Counted from the stretch's first letter, positions 8,923 through 18,753 are shown. The stretch: DNA of 64,000 nucleotides from JABDQZ01 sp963801985 (GCA_963801985.1 CAWDGV010000011.1:169682-233681), one strand, 5' to 3'. The notes: a model not told the origin generated them from the letters alone. Numbers and translations are program-made.

Positions 8923-9648
8923 TCAGTCTGGCAGCTTTAGCAAATCCAGATAACCTTTATCCAGGTAAAACTGGGAATCACTGGACAAGCGCGCATTCCC
9001 CCCTGGCATTGACTGCAGAACAGTTGCTTCATCAAAACCCGCAGCCAGAGCATCGATATACCTCAGGCACAAAGTTAAATATTCACGCTGGTTTTCCAGG
9101 TTTTTTAATTGAAACAGTCCTTGCCTGAGACGCTGTTTCTGCGTCAGCTGCAGATAACGTTTGGCCTGCTCGAGTTGTTCCCTGAGTGGCTTTGCTAAAT
9201 CAAAGCCCAATGCCAGCCTGGAGCTTTCCCCTCCCAGGTAATCAGTATCTTCAACGGTTAACTCATTTAAAAATTTGTCTGAAGTAACCTCTCTCCAGGT
9301 CAGGCGATTCTCCGCCACCGCATGATCATCAGCCGGATCGGGTGGGAACTTGTAAAATCCCCAGCGTGCTCCCAACGCACATTCAATCAATACCTTGTCC
9401 TGGTCAACCCGGCAGTCTGACTCACTGCATTCTGCAGCAGACACCCAGGCGCGTTTATCCTGCTTCCACGCGCAGAAATCCCGGTTGGGAGGTTTGCCAT
9501 ATTCAGCCTCCAGCGCTTGCCAGGTTATCATGAAGTCCTGCCATTCCTTCTGGTAAGTCTTATTTCGGCGCAAAAACTCCCAGGCCCATTCTCCGGGTGA
9601 CAGGCTCTGAGTAAATTGATAGTTTTCCAGTTGTTTCCAATCCAGCAT
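8923..9648 (-). CDS. DUF6499-like protein
   Basis: 241 residues, cytosolic, no signal peptide. The N-terminal block SPGEWAWEFLRRNKTYQKEW is the hallmark of the DUF6499/transcriptional-regulator-like domain, a family named from integrative elements and proteobacterial chromosomes without a proven biochemical role. The middle holds four cysteines (DFCAWK, AAECSESDC) and the C-terminal 100 residues are strongly helical and charged. The start is 20 bp from the divergent argE start, so the two share a short promoter region. No mobile-element gene is nearby, so the domain is not taken here as evidence of transfer. Confidence 0.6.
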   Translation of the reverse strand: MLDWKQLENYQFTQSLSPGEWAWEFLRRNKTYQKEWQDFMITWQALEAEYGKPPNRDFCAWKQDKRAWVSAAECSESDCRVDQDKVLIECALGARWGFYKFPPDPADDHAVAENRLTWREVTSDKFLNELTVEDTDYLGGESSRLALGFDLAKPLREQLEQAKRYLQLTQKQRLRQGLFQLKNLENQREYLTLCLRYIDALAAGFDEATVLQSMPGGNARLSSDSQFYLDKGYLDLLKLPD

Positions 9649-9668
9649 AGCGCAGCTATATTACACCA

Positions 9669-10832
9669 ATGTCAGGCTCTCAACTTAAGCAACCACCCGG
9701 TTTGATCTCACTGATTGAAAAACTGATTGCTACACCATCAGTCAGTAGTGTTAACCCCCGCTGGGATCAGTCCAACCAGTCCGTTATTGAACAGCTCTCT
9801 TTATGGCTGACTGACCTTGGCTTTACCATTGAAATATTCGAGGTCCCTGGCTACCCCGGCAAATACAACCTGGTTGCCACAGCTGGCAGCGGACCCGATG
9901 GACTGGTTCTATCAGGACATACCGACACTGTTCCTTTCGATGAAAGCGGCTGGTCACAGTCCCCGTTCAGGCTGACTGAAAAAAACCAGAAGCTTTATGG
10001 CCTGGGCAGCTGCGACATGAAAGGCTTTTTTGCTTTCATCATCGAAGCCGTTCGCGGCCTTGACCTGAAAAAGCTGAAACGGCCTTTGATCATTATTGCA
10101 ACAGCTGATGAAGAATCCAGCATGTGTGGCGCCAAAGCCTTGCAGCCAAGATATCAACGGCTGGGTAAATACACCATCATTGGCGAACCCACCGATCTTA
10201 AACCTATCAGGATGCATAAAGGTATCATGATGGAATCGATTCGACTGACAGGACAGTCAGGACATTCCAGCGACCCCGGCCTGGGCAACAATGCACTTGA
10301 AGGCATGCATGAAGTGATGGCTGAAATTATCCAGTGGCGTAACGAATTGCAACAAAAATATCAGAATCCTGCATTTGAAATCGAGGTTCCAACATTGAAC
10401 CTCGGTCATATACATGGCGGTGACAATCCCAATCGAATCTGTGCAGACTGCGAGTTGCATATTGATCTGCGCCCTCTGCCCGGTATGCAACTGGATGATC
10501 TGCGCAATGAATTATCCAGCCGACTGCATCAGCGCCTGGCAGATTCCGGTTTAAAGATTGAGCAGACGCCGCTGTTTGATGGTATTCCGTCCATGGAAAC
10601 ACCAGCAGAGTCCGCAATTGTCAAAGCCGCCGAGGAAATGACCGGCTACCAGGCACAGGCAGTTGCTTTTGGAACAGAAGGACCGTTTTTCAACGAGATG
10701 AACATGCAAACCATCATCATGGGTCCGGGCAGTATTAACCAGGCCCATCAGCCAGATGAGTTTCTGGCACTTGACCAAATCAAACCCGGTGTGAAATTGT
10801 TACAGGATATGATCCAAAAGTTTTGCTATTAA
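9669..10832 (+). CDS. argE: Acetylornithine deacetylase
   Basis: M20 zinc peptidase-family enzyme hydrolysing N2-acetylornithine to ornithine, the step before ArgF. 387 residues, normal length. Metal ligands and catalytic residues are visible in LVLSGHTDTVPF (His), GLGSCDMKG (bridging Asp), TADEESSMCGA (catalytic Glu pair), IGEPTDLKP and the C-terminal NQAHQPDEF (His). The dimerisation-domain motif GGDNPNRICADCELHIDLRP is near residue 248. Together with argA immediately downstream it shows that the linear route (ArgA plus ArgE) is used; the bifunctional ArgJ cycle is not required. It is separated from argA by 193 bp. Confidence 0.95.
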   Translation: MSGSQLKQPPGLISLIEKLIATPSVSSVNPRWDQSNQSVIEQLSLWLTDLGFTIEIFEVPGYPGKYNLVATAGSGPDGLVLSGHTDTVPFDESGWSQSPFRLTEKNQKLYGLGSCDMKGFFAFIIEAVRGLDLKKLKRPLIIIATADEESSMCGAKALQPRYQRLGKYTIIGEPTDLKPIRMHKGIMMESIRLTGQSGHSSDPGLGNNALEGMHEVMAEIIQWRNELQQKYQNPAFEIEVPTLNLGHIHGGDNPNRICADCELHIDLRPLPGMQLDDLRNELSSRLHQRLADSGLKIEQTPLFDGIPSMETPAESAIVKAAEEMTGYQAQAVAFGTEGPFFNEMNMQTIIMGPGSINQAHQPDEFLALDQIKPGVKLLQDMIQKFCY

Positions 10833-11025
10833 CTTAAGACAACATACTACTTAGTCGGCTCCGCTACACTTGATCCGACCGACCTGACCAGGCACGTAAT
10901 AGGTTATTCAAAAACGCAAATAATAAACTGATGTTATACAGATAACTCCCTGCCCCTATTGAAGTTTTCAACACCTGAACCGATAATTAAAACAGACACA
11001 CCACTAAATCAGGCCAATCAGGAAC

Positions 11026-12348
11026 ATGCCTTCATCCAACAATGACAATTCGTTCGTAAGCTGGTTCAGGTCGTCATCGCCCTATATCCATGCACATCGT
11101 GGCAAGACCTTTGTCATTGCGTTTAATGGCGAGGCTGTTGCTGATGAATGTTTTACTGACCTGGTTCATGATGTTGCCCTGTTGCAGGGACTGGGTATCC
11201 GCCTGATTCTCGTGCATGGCGCCAGGCCACAGATTGAATCCAACCTGAAACAGAAAAACCTGCAACTTGAATACGCTAACGGCTTACGTATAACAGATGA
11301 CAAAACCCTGGTTGGCGTCAAGGAAGCTGTTGGCAGTGTGCGCCTGGAAATTGAAGCCTTGTTATCACAGGGTCTGGCTAATTCACCGATGGCCGGAACC
11401 CGCATACGCGTGGCTTCCGGTAATTTTGTCACGGCCAAGCCTATTGGTGTTCTGAACGGTATTGACCACGGGCATACCGGCGAAGTCAGAAGAATCGACT
11501 CTTCCGGCATTGAGCAGCAACTGGACAATGGCAATATCGTTTTGCTTTCACCGTTGGGATACTCACCTACTGGTGAGATTTTCAATCTGAGCGCGACGGA
11601 TGTTGCTGCCAAGGTAGCCATTGCCCTGCATGCCGACAAACTGATTTACCTGACAGACGAAAAAGATCTGATTCGTCGCAAAACCAGTATCAATCATCTG
11701 ACCCCGGCGGCACTGGATACCTTTATCAAGCGCAGAAAAAAACTCTCAGATAAGACCCGGCATTACCTGGACAATGCTGCCTATAGCTGTCGTTCCGGAG
11801 TTAAACGTGTTCACATTGTTTCACGTGAAATTGACGGTGCCTTGTTAAAAGAGCTATTCACCCGTGACGGCGCCGGCATTCTGGTGACTGCCGAGGCCTA
11901 CGAAACCATTCGTCCTGCAACCATAGATGATGTGGCCGGCATTATCGAGCTGATCACGCCATTGGAAGAAAAGGGCAGCCTGGTTAAACGCTCGAGAGAT
12001 GTACTTGAAACCGAAATTGGCAACTTTGTTGTTGTTGAGCGTGATGGCATGATTATCGGCTGTGCAGCCCGCTACGATTTTCCTCGCAACAGGATTGCCG
12101 AACTGGCCTGTATTACCATCCATCCGGATTACCAATCTGGTGGCAAGGGCGACATGTTGCTTGATTACATGGAAAAAAATGCAGCGGCAGCCGGTATTGA
12201 ACAACTGTTTGTATTAACTACCCAGACGATGCACTGGTTCCAGGAACGCGGCTTCAAACGTGCCGATTTAGCCATCCTGCCTAAAAAGCGTCGTGCACTT
12301 TATAATTACCAACGTAATTCCAAGGTGGCCGTAAAACAACTGGCATAA
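11026..12348 (+). CDS. argA: N-acetylglutamate synthase
   Basis: First enzyme of arginine synthesis, acetylating glutamate with acetyl-CoA. 440 residues in the classical two-domain form: an amino-acid-kinase-like domain (about residues 20-285; FVIAFNGEAV, LVHGARPQIE, GFIHGHTGEV-like GIDHGHTGEVRRID) and a GNAT acetyltransferase domain (about 290-435; ATIDDVAGIIELI, IHPDYQSGGKGDMLL acetyl-CoA loop, WFQERGF). In this class the kinase-like domain carries arginine feedback inhibition. AGGAAC precedes the ATG by four bases. A GTTAT/ATAAC inverted repeat lies upstream at 10933-10946, and the gene may have its own promoter there. Confidence 0.95.
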   Translation: MPSSNNDNSFVSWFRSSSPYIHAHRGKTFVIAFNGEAVADECFTDLVHDVALLQGLGIRLILVHGARPQIESNLKQKNLQLEYANGLRITDDKTLVGVKEAVGSVRLEIEALLSQGLANSPMAGTRIRVASGNFVTAKPIGVLNGIDHGHTGEVRRIDSSGIEQQLDNGNIVLLSPLGYSPTGEIFNLSATDVAAKVAIALHADKLIYLTDEKDLIRRKTSINHLTPAALDTFIKRRKKLSDKTRHYLDNAAYSCRSGVKRVHIVSREIDGALLKELFTRDGAGILVTAEAYETIRPATIDDVAGIIELITPLEEKGSLVKRSRDVLETEIGNFVVVERDGMIIGCAARYDFPRNRIAELACITIHPDYQSGGKGDMLLDYMEKNAAAAGIEQLFVLTTQTMHWFQERGFKRADLAILPKKRRALYNYQRNSKVAVKQLA

Positions 12349-12476
12349 AGATTAAAAGCTTCAACCCTGTCCAAATTTTGCACGTTGCCGGTGCATAAAT
12401 TTCTCTCTGCGCACCAAAAACACCCTTAAGTAGCTGTTTTTTTGGCTAAAAATGGCCTAAAAACCCGAAAAATAGC

Positions 12477-12492
12477 AGGTATGATTCTTGCT
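12477..12492 (+). promoter_or_regulatory. Sigma-54-type (-24/-12) promoter candidate
   Basis: The sequence AGGTATGATTCTTGCT matches TGGYAYRNNNNTTGCW at every defined position but the first, with the diagnostic GG (12478-12479) and GC (12490-12491) exactly ten bases apart. A transcript would begin near 12503, leaving about 25 nt before the ribosome-binding site AAAGG (12516-12520) and the ATG of the 46-residue peptide at 12529. A sigma-70-like TATACT at 12504-12509 is an alternative but has no matching -35. Confidence 0.6.
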
Positions 12493-12528
12493 TAATGGAA
12501 AGCTATACTGTTACTAAAGGAAACAGTT

Positions 12529-12669
12529 ATGAGTAGGAGAATGACTGTGAAAAAATATTCACCCAGCTATTTTCATCGCCTGTTGTTGTGGGGAGTCCTG
12601 TTGTTTGGCGCCACCTTGTTATTACTGAATGCCCTGATGATCATGAACGCTGAATCAGGCCTGTACTGA
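12529..12669 (+). CDS. 46-residue single-pass membrane peptide
   Basis: ATG follows AAAGG by eight bases. The product begins with a basic segment (MSRRMTVKKYSPSYF), then one hydrophobic helix (LLLWGVLLFGATLLLLNALM) and a short tail ending ESGLY. That is a typical small inner-membrane protein with N-in topology. I recognise no family. It stands alone between argA and the DMT transporter, which begins 132 bp downstream, and is preceded by a sigma-54-type promoter candidate. The good ribosome-binding site, positive-inside charge pattern and promoter make it likelier than a chance open frame. Confidence 0.6.
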   Translation: MSRRMTVKKYSPSYFHRLLLWGVLLFGATLLLLNALMIMNAESGLY

Positions 12670-12801
12670 CAACCAAAAGGATCCAACAAAAACAATTTCT
12701 TTTGCGTGCCGGGGACTTTGTCCTCTCACGGGATAGCAGAGGCTGACTTGCTGGTGTAGTCTTTGGCTTAACCTGCCATAAACATCTGCACATGCAATTT
12801 A

Positions 12802-13686
12802 ATGCCGGCACCCCATGCAACAGCCTATCTTTTACTGACCCTGACCGTTTTCTTCTGGTCCGGCAATGTGATCGTCGCCCGGCTCCTGCATAACGACATT
12901 TCCGCTATTGCTTTATCAACCGGTCGCTGGTGGCTTGCCACGCTAATTCTGCTACCTTTTACCTGGCGATACATGCGCAGGGATTTAAGCCAGCTTAAAA
13001 GCCATTGGCCAATCATCACACTACTGAGCTTGCTCGGCATCAGCCTTTTCAACACCCTGCTTTACCAGGCCGCCCATACCACAACATCAACCAACATCGC
13101 GCTGATACAAACCACCATGCCGGCCATGATTGTCGTGCTTACCAGCCTGTTATTTGCAGAACGAACCGGCCTGCTGGCCTCTCTGGGTGTTGCCATCAGC
13201 ATTAGCGGTGCTTTATTGGTTGTTTCACGTGGCGACATACAGATACTGACTGCCATGGCATTTACAGCTGGCGACCTCTGGATGCTGCTTGCCAACCTGG
13301 TGTATGCATTTTACTCAGTGTTACTGCGTAAAAGACCAAATATTCATCCCTTGTCTTTTCTGGGGGCATCCTTTGTGATTGGCAGCCTGTTGCTGTTGCC
13401 TTTTTTCCTTTGGGATATCACAACAAACCCGCTGCCGGAAATCAGTCCGTTGATCACCGGCAGTTTTTTATATATCGCCATTTTTCCATCCATCCTGTCC
13501 TACCTTTTCTGGAACAAGGGTGTTGCCATGATCGGTGCCAGCATGGCAGGGTTTTTCATTTGCCTGATTCCCGTATTTACCGCTGTACTGGCTTCAGTCT
13601 TTCTTGACGAATCACTTTACTGGTTTCACCTGGTTGGAATGCTTCTGATTGTTAGCGGCTTTATTCTCTTTCAGCGTCGACAATAG
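12802..13686 (+). CDS. DMT-superfamily transporter, EamA type
   Basis: 294 residues with about ten hydrophobic helices arranged as two EamA repeats (residues about 8-140 and 150-290). Typical motifs: FFWSGNVIVARLL at the N-terminus, TTSTNIALIQTTMPAMIVVL in the first repeat, GDLWMLLANLVYAFYSVLLRK at the start of the second, and IGASMAGFFICLIPVFTAVLA with DESLYWFHLVG near the end. Proteins of this group export amino acids or other small metabolites; the substrate cannot be inferred here. It is followed by an efflux gene pair 53 bp downstream on the same strand. No frame problem is seen. Confidence 0.9.
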   Translation: MPAPHATAYLLLTLTVFFWSGNVIVARLLHNDISAIALSTGRWWLATLILLPFTWRYMRRDLSQLKSHWPIITLLSLLGISLFNTLLYQAAHTTTSTNIALIQTTMPAMIVVLTSLLFAERTGLLASLGVAISISGALLVVSRGDIQILTAMAFTAGDLWMLLANLVYAFYSVLLRKRPNIHPLSFLGASFVIGSLLLLPFFLWDITTNPLPEISPLITGSFLYIAIFPSILSYLFWNKGVAMIGASMAGFFICLIPVFTAVLASVFLDESLYWFHLVGMLLIVSGFILFQRRQ

Positions 13687-13739
13687 TCCACTATAGTTAG
13701 CGCTATCGGGGACTGCCCCACAACGCGATACAACCTATC

Positions 13740-15068
13740 ATGATCAAATTACCTCAGACCAAATGGCATAAGGCCTGGATTATTCCGCCAGTTATTCTTG
13801 GCGTCGCTGTATTGATGTTTATGAAGAGCGGCAAGCAGCCACCAGTACAGATTGCAGAACAGGAAGTCACACGCCATGTGCGTGTTATTGAAGCACCCGT
13901 CGTTGACCTTGTTCCACAGGCTGAAGGATACGGCATCGTGCAACCGGCACAGAAATGGACGGCTGTTGCACAGGTCACCGGAAGAATTATTGAAACCCAC
14001 CCTCGCCTGAGAAATGGTGAAATCATTGAACAGGGTACCCTGTTATTTAAAATAGACCCGGTCGACTATGAACTGGATGTTGCCACCGCCAATGCCCAGC
14101 TGGCCGAGCTGGATGTCCAGGAAAAAAATGCCGGCGCATCCCTGGCCATTGAAAAACGTAACCGGATTATTGCCAACAGAGAACTGTCCCGTTTAGGCAA
14201 GCTTGCCAAAAAAGGCACAACATCACAAAGCAGTGTGGATGAAGCAGAGCGTGCTGCGCTTAACAGCGAAGCAGCTGTGCAGAACCTGGAAAATACAATC
14301 GCGCTGGTTCCCACGCAACGTAAAAAACTTGAAGCTCAACTGGCACAGGCTGAACGTGACCTCGATAACACCGTTGTGATGGCGCCTTTTAACCTGCGAA
14401 TTGCCAACATGAAGATCGAAACAGCGCAGTTTGTTACCCAGGGACAGAACCTGTTTGAAGGTGATTCGGTTGACCGCGTCGAAATTGTTACCCAGGTTCC
14501 CATTTCCTCGTTACGCAACCTGTTTATTGGACGGGAAAACACGTTACACAGTATTGCCCAGATCAATCAGAACCTGAATGAATTCACTGGCTTTAAACCC
14601 CACCTGGAACTCGATATGGGCGGCCACACTGCCAGCTGGGAAGCGGAGTTTGTCCGCTTTACCGATAATGTCGATGCCCAGACCAGAACCATCGGCATTG
14701 TTGTTGCCGTTGACAACCCCCTGGAAAAAATCAAACCCGGCTACCGCCCGCCTTTATCAAAAGGGATGTTTGTACGCGTCATTTTAAAGGGACATGTGCA
14801 GCCCGGCCGGGTCATTATTCCCCGCAGTGCCATCAGAAACGGCAAAGCCTACATCATGACTGCAGACAAACGCCTGGAGCAGCGCGATATAGAGGTTCTA
14901 TTCAGCCAGGAACAGATCAGCGTGATTCAATCCGGCATCAAGCCGCATGAAACCGTGGTTGTGTCTGACCTGGTACCCGCTATTGACGGCATGTTGCTGG
15001 CGCCAAAAGCTGACCTCAAGCTGCAACAATTGCTGAACGACAAAACGAACAAAGAAGACGCATCATGA
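13740..15068 (+). CDS. RND efflux periplasmic adaptor (membrane-fusion protein)
   Basis: 442 residues. One N-terminal membrane anchor (WIIPPVILGVAVLMFM), a barrel-sandwich lipoyl-like domain (LRNGEIIEQGTLLFKIDPVDYE), a long alpha-helical hairpin (about residues 115-215; AQLAELDVQEKNAG, LAQAERDLDNTVVMAPFNL) and beta-barrel and membrane-proximal domains. It would bridge the inner-membrane RND pump to an outer-membrane channel, which is not encoded nearby. The stop TGA overlaps the ATG of the pump gene, so the two are translationally coupled. No lipobox is present; the anchor appears to be a transmembrane helix. Confidence 0.92.
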   Translation: MIKLPQTKWHKAWIIPPVILGVAVLMFMKSGKQPPVQIAEQEVTRHVRVIEAPVVDLVPQAEGYGIVQPAQKWTAVAQVTGRIIETHPRLRNGEIIEQGTLLFKIDPVDYELDVATANAQLAELDVQEKNAGASLAIEKRNRIIANRELSRLGKLAKKGTTSQSSVDEAERAALNSEAAVQNLENTIALVPTQRKKLEAQLAQAERDLDNTVVMAPFNLRIANMKIETAQFVTQGQNLFEGDSVDRVEIVTQVPISSLRNLFIGRENTLHSIAQINQNLNEFTGFKPHLELDMGGHTASWEAEFVRFTDNVDAQTRTIGIVVAVDNPLEKIKPGYRPPLSKGMFVRVILKGHVQPGRVIIPRSAIRNGKAYIMTADKRLEQRDIEVLFSQEQISVIQSGIKPHETVVVSDLVPAIDGMLLAPKADLKLQQLLNDKTNKEDAS

Positions 15069-18000
15069 TCCGCTGGTTTACTCAACATCCGGTTGCTGCC
15101 AACCTGATGATGTTCGCCATCATGCTGCTCGGTATTATTTCCCTGCCGAGCCTGCAACGGGAAACTTTTCCCGTTTTAAAAAATGAGAAAGTCCAGATCA
15201 GCATCATTTACAAAGGCGCCACCACAGATGAAGTCGAAGATGCAATCTGCAGGCGTATCGAAAATGGGGTTGAAAGCATCTCCGACCTGGATGAGATTCG
15301 CTGTGAAGCGCAGGAAGGATTGGCCAAAGCAACTGCTGTCATGCGCGAAGAAGCCGACATGATGCGTTTTCTTGATGACATCAAATCGGCTATCGATAGC
15401 ATCAATGACTTTCCAGACGCGATAGAACCACCCGTGATCGAGGAACTGGGGCGGACAGACGCGGTGGTCTCTGTTGCTATCACCGGACCGGAAGACCCGG
15501 TCGTATTAAAAGCCTACGCAGAAGATTTTAAAGCCCGACTCTCGGCCAACGTTGCACTGGCGAGCGTGGAAATCAAGGGCTTTGCCACTCACCAGATCCG
15601 TATCGAAATACCTGCCTGGCGTTTACGCCAGTATGGCCTGTCAGCCAATGATATTGCCAGGGTTATCCAACAGCAAAGTGTCGGCACTCCTGCAGGAAAA
15701 CTGGAAAGCTCACACGAAGATATCCTGCTGCGTTTCGATGACCAGGCGAAGGACATCACGTCTTTCGAAAACATGGTGGTAATTTCCAATGCCAGTGGCG
15801 CAACCATTCGCCTGGGCGATATTGCGAAAATCACACATCGCTTCGATCCGGTGGAAACAAAGATTTTGTTCAATGAAAAGCAGGCCGCAGTTCTCAACAT
15901 TACCAAAACCCGTTCCCAGGACCTGTTGAATGTTTATAACGAGATCAGCAGCTTTGTGGAAAAAGAAAACCAGCTGGCACCCATCGGCATCAAGCTTGCC
16001 CTGACACAGGATCGTTCCTCTATCGTCAAGGATCGCCTGAACATGTTGGTACGTAACGGAGCACAGGGCCTGTTCCTGGTATTTCTGATTATCTGGCTGT
16101 TTTTCAGTTTCCGCTACAGTTTCTGGGTCACCATGGGCCTGCCTGTAGCATTTCTTGGAGGCCTGTTTGTTCTGCCATTTACCGGCATTACGATCAACAT
16201 GATTTCCATGGTAGGTCTGCTTATCGGCATCGGTCTTTTAATGGATGATGCCATTGTCATTGCAGAAAACATCGCCACCAGGCTCAACAAGGGCGATAAG
16301 CCCATGCGCGCCGCGTACCTTGGGGTAAAACAGGTACTGCCCGGCATTGCCTCTTCCTTTGCCACTACCGTGCTGGTGTTTGGTTCACTGGCTTTTATCA
16401 CCGGCGAGATTGGACAGATTCTGCGTGTCCTTCCAATTGTATTGATTATCATACTGACAGTCAGCCTGTTAGAAGCCTTCCTCATCCTGCCCCATCACCT
16501 GGGGCACTCGCTCAGTCATATAGAAAAGCGTGAACCTTCCGCTTTTCGGGCAGGATTCGAAAAATTCTTTGCCCGCCTGCAGAATGACTGGTTCGGCAAC
16601 CTGCTAGAAAAAGCGATCAGACAACGTTACCTGACCCTGGGCATCGTTATCATGCTGATGCTGTTTGCAATAGCCCTACCCGCCGGAGGCAAACTGAAAT
16701 TTGTCGGCTTTCCCCAAATTGATGGTGACATCATTGAAGCACGCCTGCTGATGCCCCAGGGGACGCCCCTGGTTCGTGCTGAAGAAGTGATTCAACAGAT
16801 AACCCATGCTCTTGAGAAAACCAATGCGCACTTTAAGGACCTGCAACCTGAACAACAGGACCTGATTGAAAACGTTACCGTGATATACGGCGAGAATCCT
16901 GATGCTTACGAAAGCGGTCCTCATGTAGCCCGAATCGTAGTTGATCTACTCAGTGCCGAAGTCAGAAACTCGGCTATCAGGGATATCACCCACCACTGGC
17001 GGCAATTAACTGGCACGCCCAGTGACGTCATTGCCCTGAACTTCAGTGAACCAACCATTGGTCCCGGTGGACGGGCTATTGATATCCGCCTGCTGGGCAA
17101 CAATATTGATAACGTCAAGGCAGCCTCTTACGAACTCAAGCAATGGCTTGCATCTTTTGCCGGAGTGACCGACCTGAGTGATGACCTCAGGCCCGGCAAG
17201 CGTGAATTTCGCCTGCATTTAAAAGAGTCCGCGACCACTTTGAACATCAATGCCCGAACCGTGGCCGACCAGGTACGTGCTGCATTCCAGGGCTCCAAGA
17301 TTGACGAATTCCCGGTTGGACCTGAAATTTACGAAGTCGACCTGGGTTTTGATGCCGAAGACCGCGCCACCCTGGATGACCTTGAACAGTTTTCTGTCAC
17401 CAATGCCAATGGCGACCTGATTCCCCTGCCTGTTGTGGCAGAAATAGAGGAAACCCGGGGCTGGGCCCGAATCCACCGCATCAACGCCCAACGGACAGTC
17501 ACTCTGCAGGGGGATGTGCAAAGAGACATCGCCAATGCGCAGGAAATTTTAACCCTGGCCCAAACCGATATCTTCCCGCAACTAAAGAAACGTTACCCGG
17601 ACGTGCGAATTGACATCCAGGGCCAGAGCAAAGAATCAGCCCAGACAGGGCAATCCATTGTGCGTAATGTTTTACTCGGCATGATTGGTGTTTATATTCT
17701 GCTGGCATTGCAGTTTCGGGGATACCTGGCCCCTGTGACCGTTATGTCCGTCATTCCGACTGCTTTAATTGGAGTGATCTTTGGTCACTATTTCATGGGC
17801 CTGGATATGACCATGCCCAGCATTGTCGGCATGGCATCGCTGTTTGGCGTGGTGGTAAATGATTCAATTCTACTGGTGGTCTTCATCCGTGAAGCCCGGG
17901 CACAAGGCATTCCAGTGCACAGTTCCGCCTTGCAGGCTGGTATTGCACGTTTCCGTCCCATTCTGCTGACATCCATTTCGACCATCGCCGGGCTGTTACC

Positions 18001-18172
18001 GCTACTGCTGGAAAAAAGCCTGCAGGCACAGATTCTGATTCCACTGGCAAGTAGTATTGCATTTGGACTGTTAACGGCGACTATTATTGCGTTGTTCCTG
18101 GTACCATCTATCTACGTGATTCTGGATGACTTTAATGCCCTGGGAGAAATAGATAACCATGAGAATTCCTAG
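15065..18172 (+). CDS. RND-family efflux pump, AcrB/HAE-like
   Basis: 1035-residue inner-membrane proton-driven transporter with the usual 12 helices and two large periplasmic loops. N-terminal WFTQHPVAANLMMFAIMLLG, the porter-domain opening GATTDEVEDAICRRIENGVE, the TM4 proton-relay segment GLLIGIGLLMDDAIVIAENI (Asp-Asp pair), and the second-half counterpart GVVVNDSILLVVFI are visible. The subgroup matches the large AcrB/AcrD/AcrF-like pumps annotated as hydrophobe/amphiphile exporters; the substrate is unknown. It is intact over 3.1 kb, in contrast with the frameshifted genes elsewhere in this window. It partners the adaptor immediately upstream. Confidence 0.93.
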   Translation: MIRWFTQHPVAANLMMFAIMLLGIISLPSLQRETFPVLKNEKVQISIIYKGATTDEVEDAICRRIENGVESISDLDEIRCEAQEGLAKATAVMREEADMMRFLDDIKSAIDSINDFPDAIEPPVIEELGRTDAVVSVAITGPEDPVVLKAYAEDFKARLSANVALASVEIKGFATHQIRIEIPAWRLRQYGLSANDIARVIQQQSVGTPAGKLESSHEDILLRFDDQAKDITSFENMVVISNASGATIRLGDIAKITHRFDPVETKILFNEKQAAVLNITKTRSQDLLNVYNEISSFVEKENQLAPIGIKLALTQDRSSIVKDRLNMLVRNGAQGLFLVFLIIWLFFSFRYSFWVTMGLPVAFLGGLFVLPFTGITINMISMVGLLIGIGLLMDDAIVIAENIATRLNKGDKPMRAAYLGVKQVLPGIASSFATTVLVFGSLAFITGEIGQILRVLPIVLIIILTVSLLEAFLILPHHLGHSLSHIEKREPSAFRAGFEKFFARLQNDWFGNLLEKAIRQRYLTLGIVIMLMLFAIALPAGGKLKFVGFPQIDGDIIEARLLMPQGTPLVRAEEVIQQITHALEKTNAHFKDLQPEQQDLIENVTVIYGENPDAYESGPHVARIVVDLLSAEVRNSAIRDITHHWRQLTGTPSDVIALNFSEPTIGPGGRAIDIRLLGNNIDNVKAASYELKQWLASFAGVTDLSDDLRPGKREFRLHLKESATTLNINARTVADQVRAAFQGSKIDEFPVGPEIYEVDLGFDAEDRATLDDLEQFSVTNANGDLIPLPVVAEIEETRGWARIHRINAQRTVTLQGDVQRDIANAQEILTLAQTDIFPQLKKRYPDVRIDIQGQSKESAQTGQSIVRNVLLGMIGVYILLALQFRGYLAPVTVMSVIPTALIGVIFGHYFMGLDMTMPSIVGMASLFGVVVNDSILLVVFIREARAQGIPVHSSALQAGIARFRPILLTSISTIAGLLPLLLEKSLQAQILIPLASSIAFGLLTATIIALFLVPSIYVILDDFNALGEIDNHENS

Positions 18173-18276
18173 TATTTTCCGGATTGCACTTTAAGCAATG
18201 TCAGCTAGTATTTTCTAGATACCCCGTCGGGTCAGCGTTTGCCTGAGACGACAAATTTAATATTTCGGAGTAAAAA

Positions 18277-18753
18277 ATGCGTAATTTCCTATCCCGTACA
18301 AAAATGACCAGCTATCTCGTCAGCTTAACTTTACTTGGTGCCACGACAGGCACTGCAATTGCCGACGAAGAAGCGGTCTTCGAAAAAGAAATCGAATACC
18401 GTCAGGGCGTTATGAATGTTTTAAGCTGGAACACGAAAGCCATTGGCGGCATGCTCAAGGGGAAAACACCCTACGATGCCGAAAAAGTAAAAACGCATGC
18501 AAAGGATATTGCCAGCGCCGCTTCGCTTGATCTTTTGGCCGGTTTTCCGGAAGACTCAGAATCCGAAGATTCTGCCGCACTCGCCGACATCTGGATGGAT
18601 TTTGAAGATTTTGAACAGAAAACGGCTGATTTCCGTAAAGCTGCCTCTGATCTGCATACGGCGGCACAGTCCGGTGACCAGGCTAGCGTCGGTAACGCTA
18701 TGAAAGACCTGGGAAAATCCTGTAAAGGCTGCCACAAAAAGTACAAAAACTAA
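18277..18753 (+). CDS. Cytochrome c'
   Basis: Periplasmic class II cytochrome c of 158 residues: cleavable signal peptide (LVSLTLLGATTGTAIA-D) followed by a four-helix-bundle domain of about 130 residues and the heme site CKGCHKK near the C-terminus, the defining placement of cytochrome c'. N-terminal R-Q-G-V-M and the WMDFEDFEQKTADF helix are typical. Members bind NO or CO and are common in denitrifying, methanotrophic and sulfur-oxidising bacteria; a specific role here is inference. GGAG lies seven bases before the ATG. It is monocistronic, with a 370-bp gap before the EF-G gene. Confidence 0.93.
   Translation: MRNFLSRTKMTSYLVSLTLLGATTGTAIADEEAVFEKEIEYRQGVMNVLSWNTKAIGGMLKGKTPYDAEKVKTHAKDIASAASLDLLAGFPEDSESEDSAALADIWMDFEDFEQKTADFRKAASDLHTAAQSGDQASVGNAMKDLGKSCKGCHKKYKN

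Noticed and set aside
10933..10946. GTTATACAGATAAC upstream of argA as a Zur site
   Set aside because: The half-sites resemble a Zur box, but the spacer is one base too long and argA has no expected zinc link. An arginine-repressor role could not be supported either.
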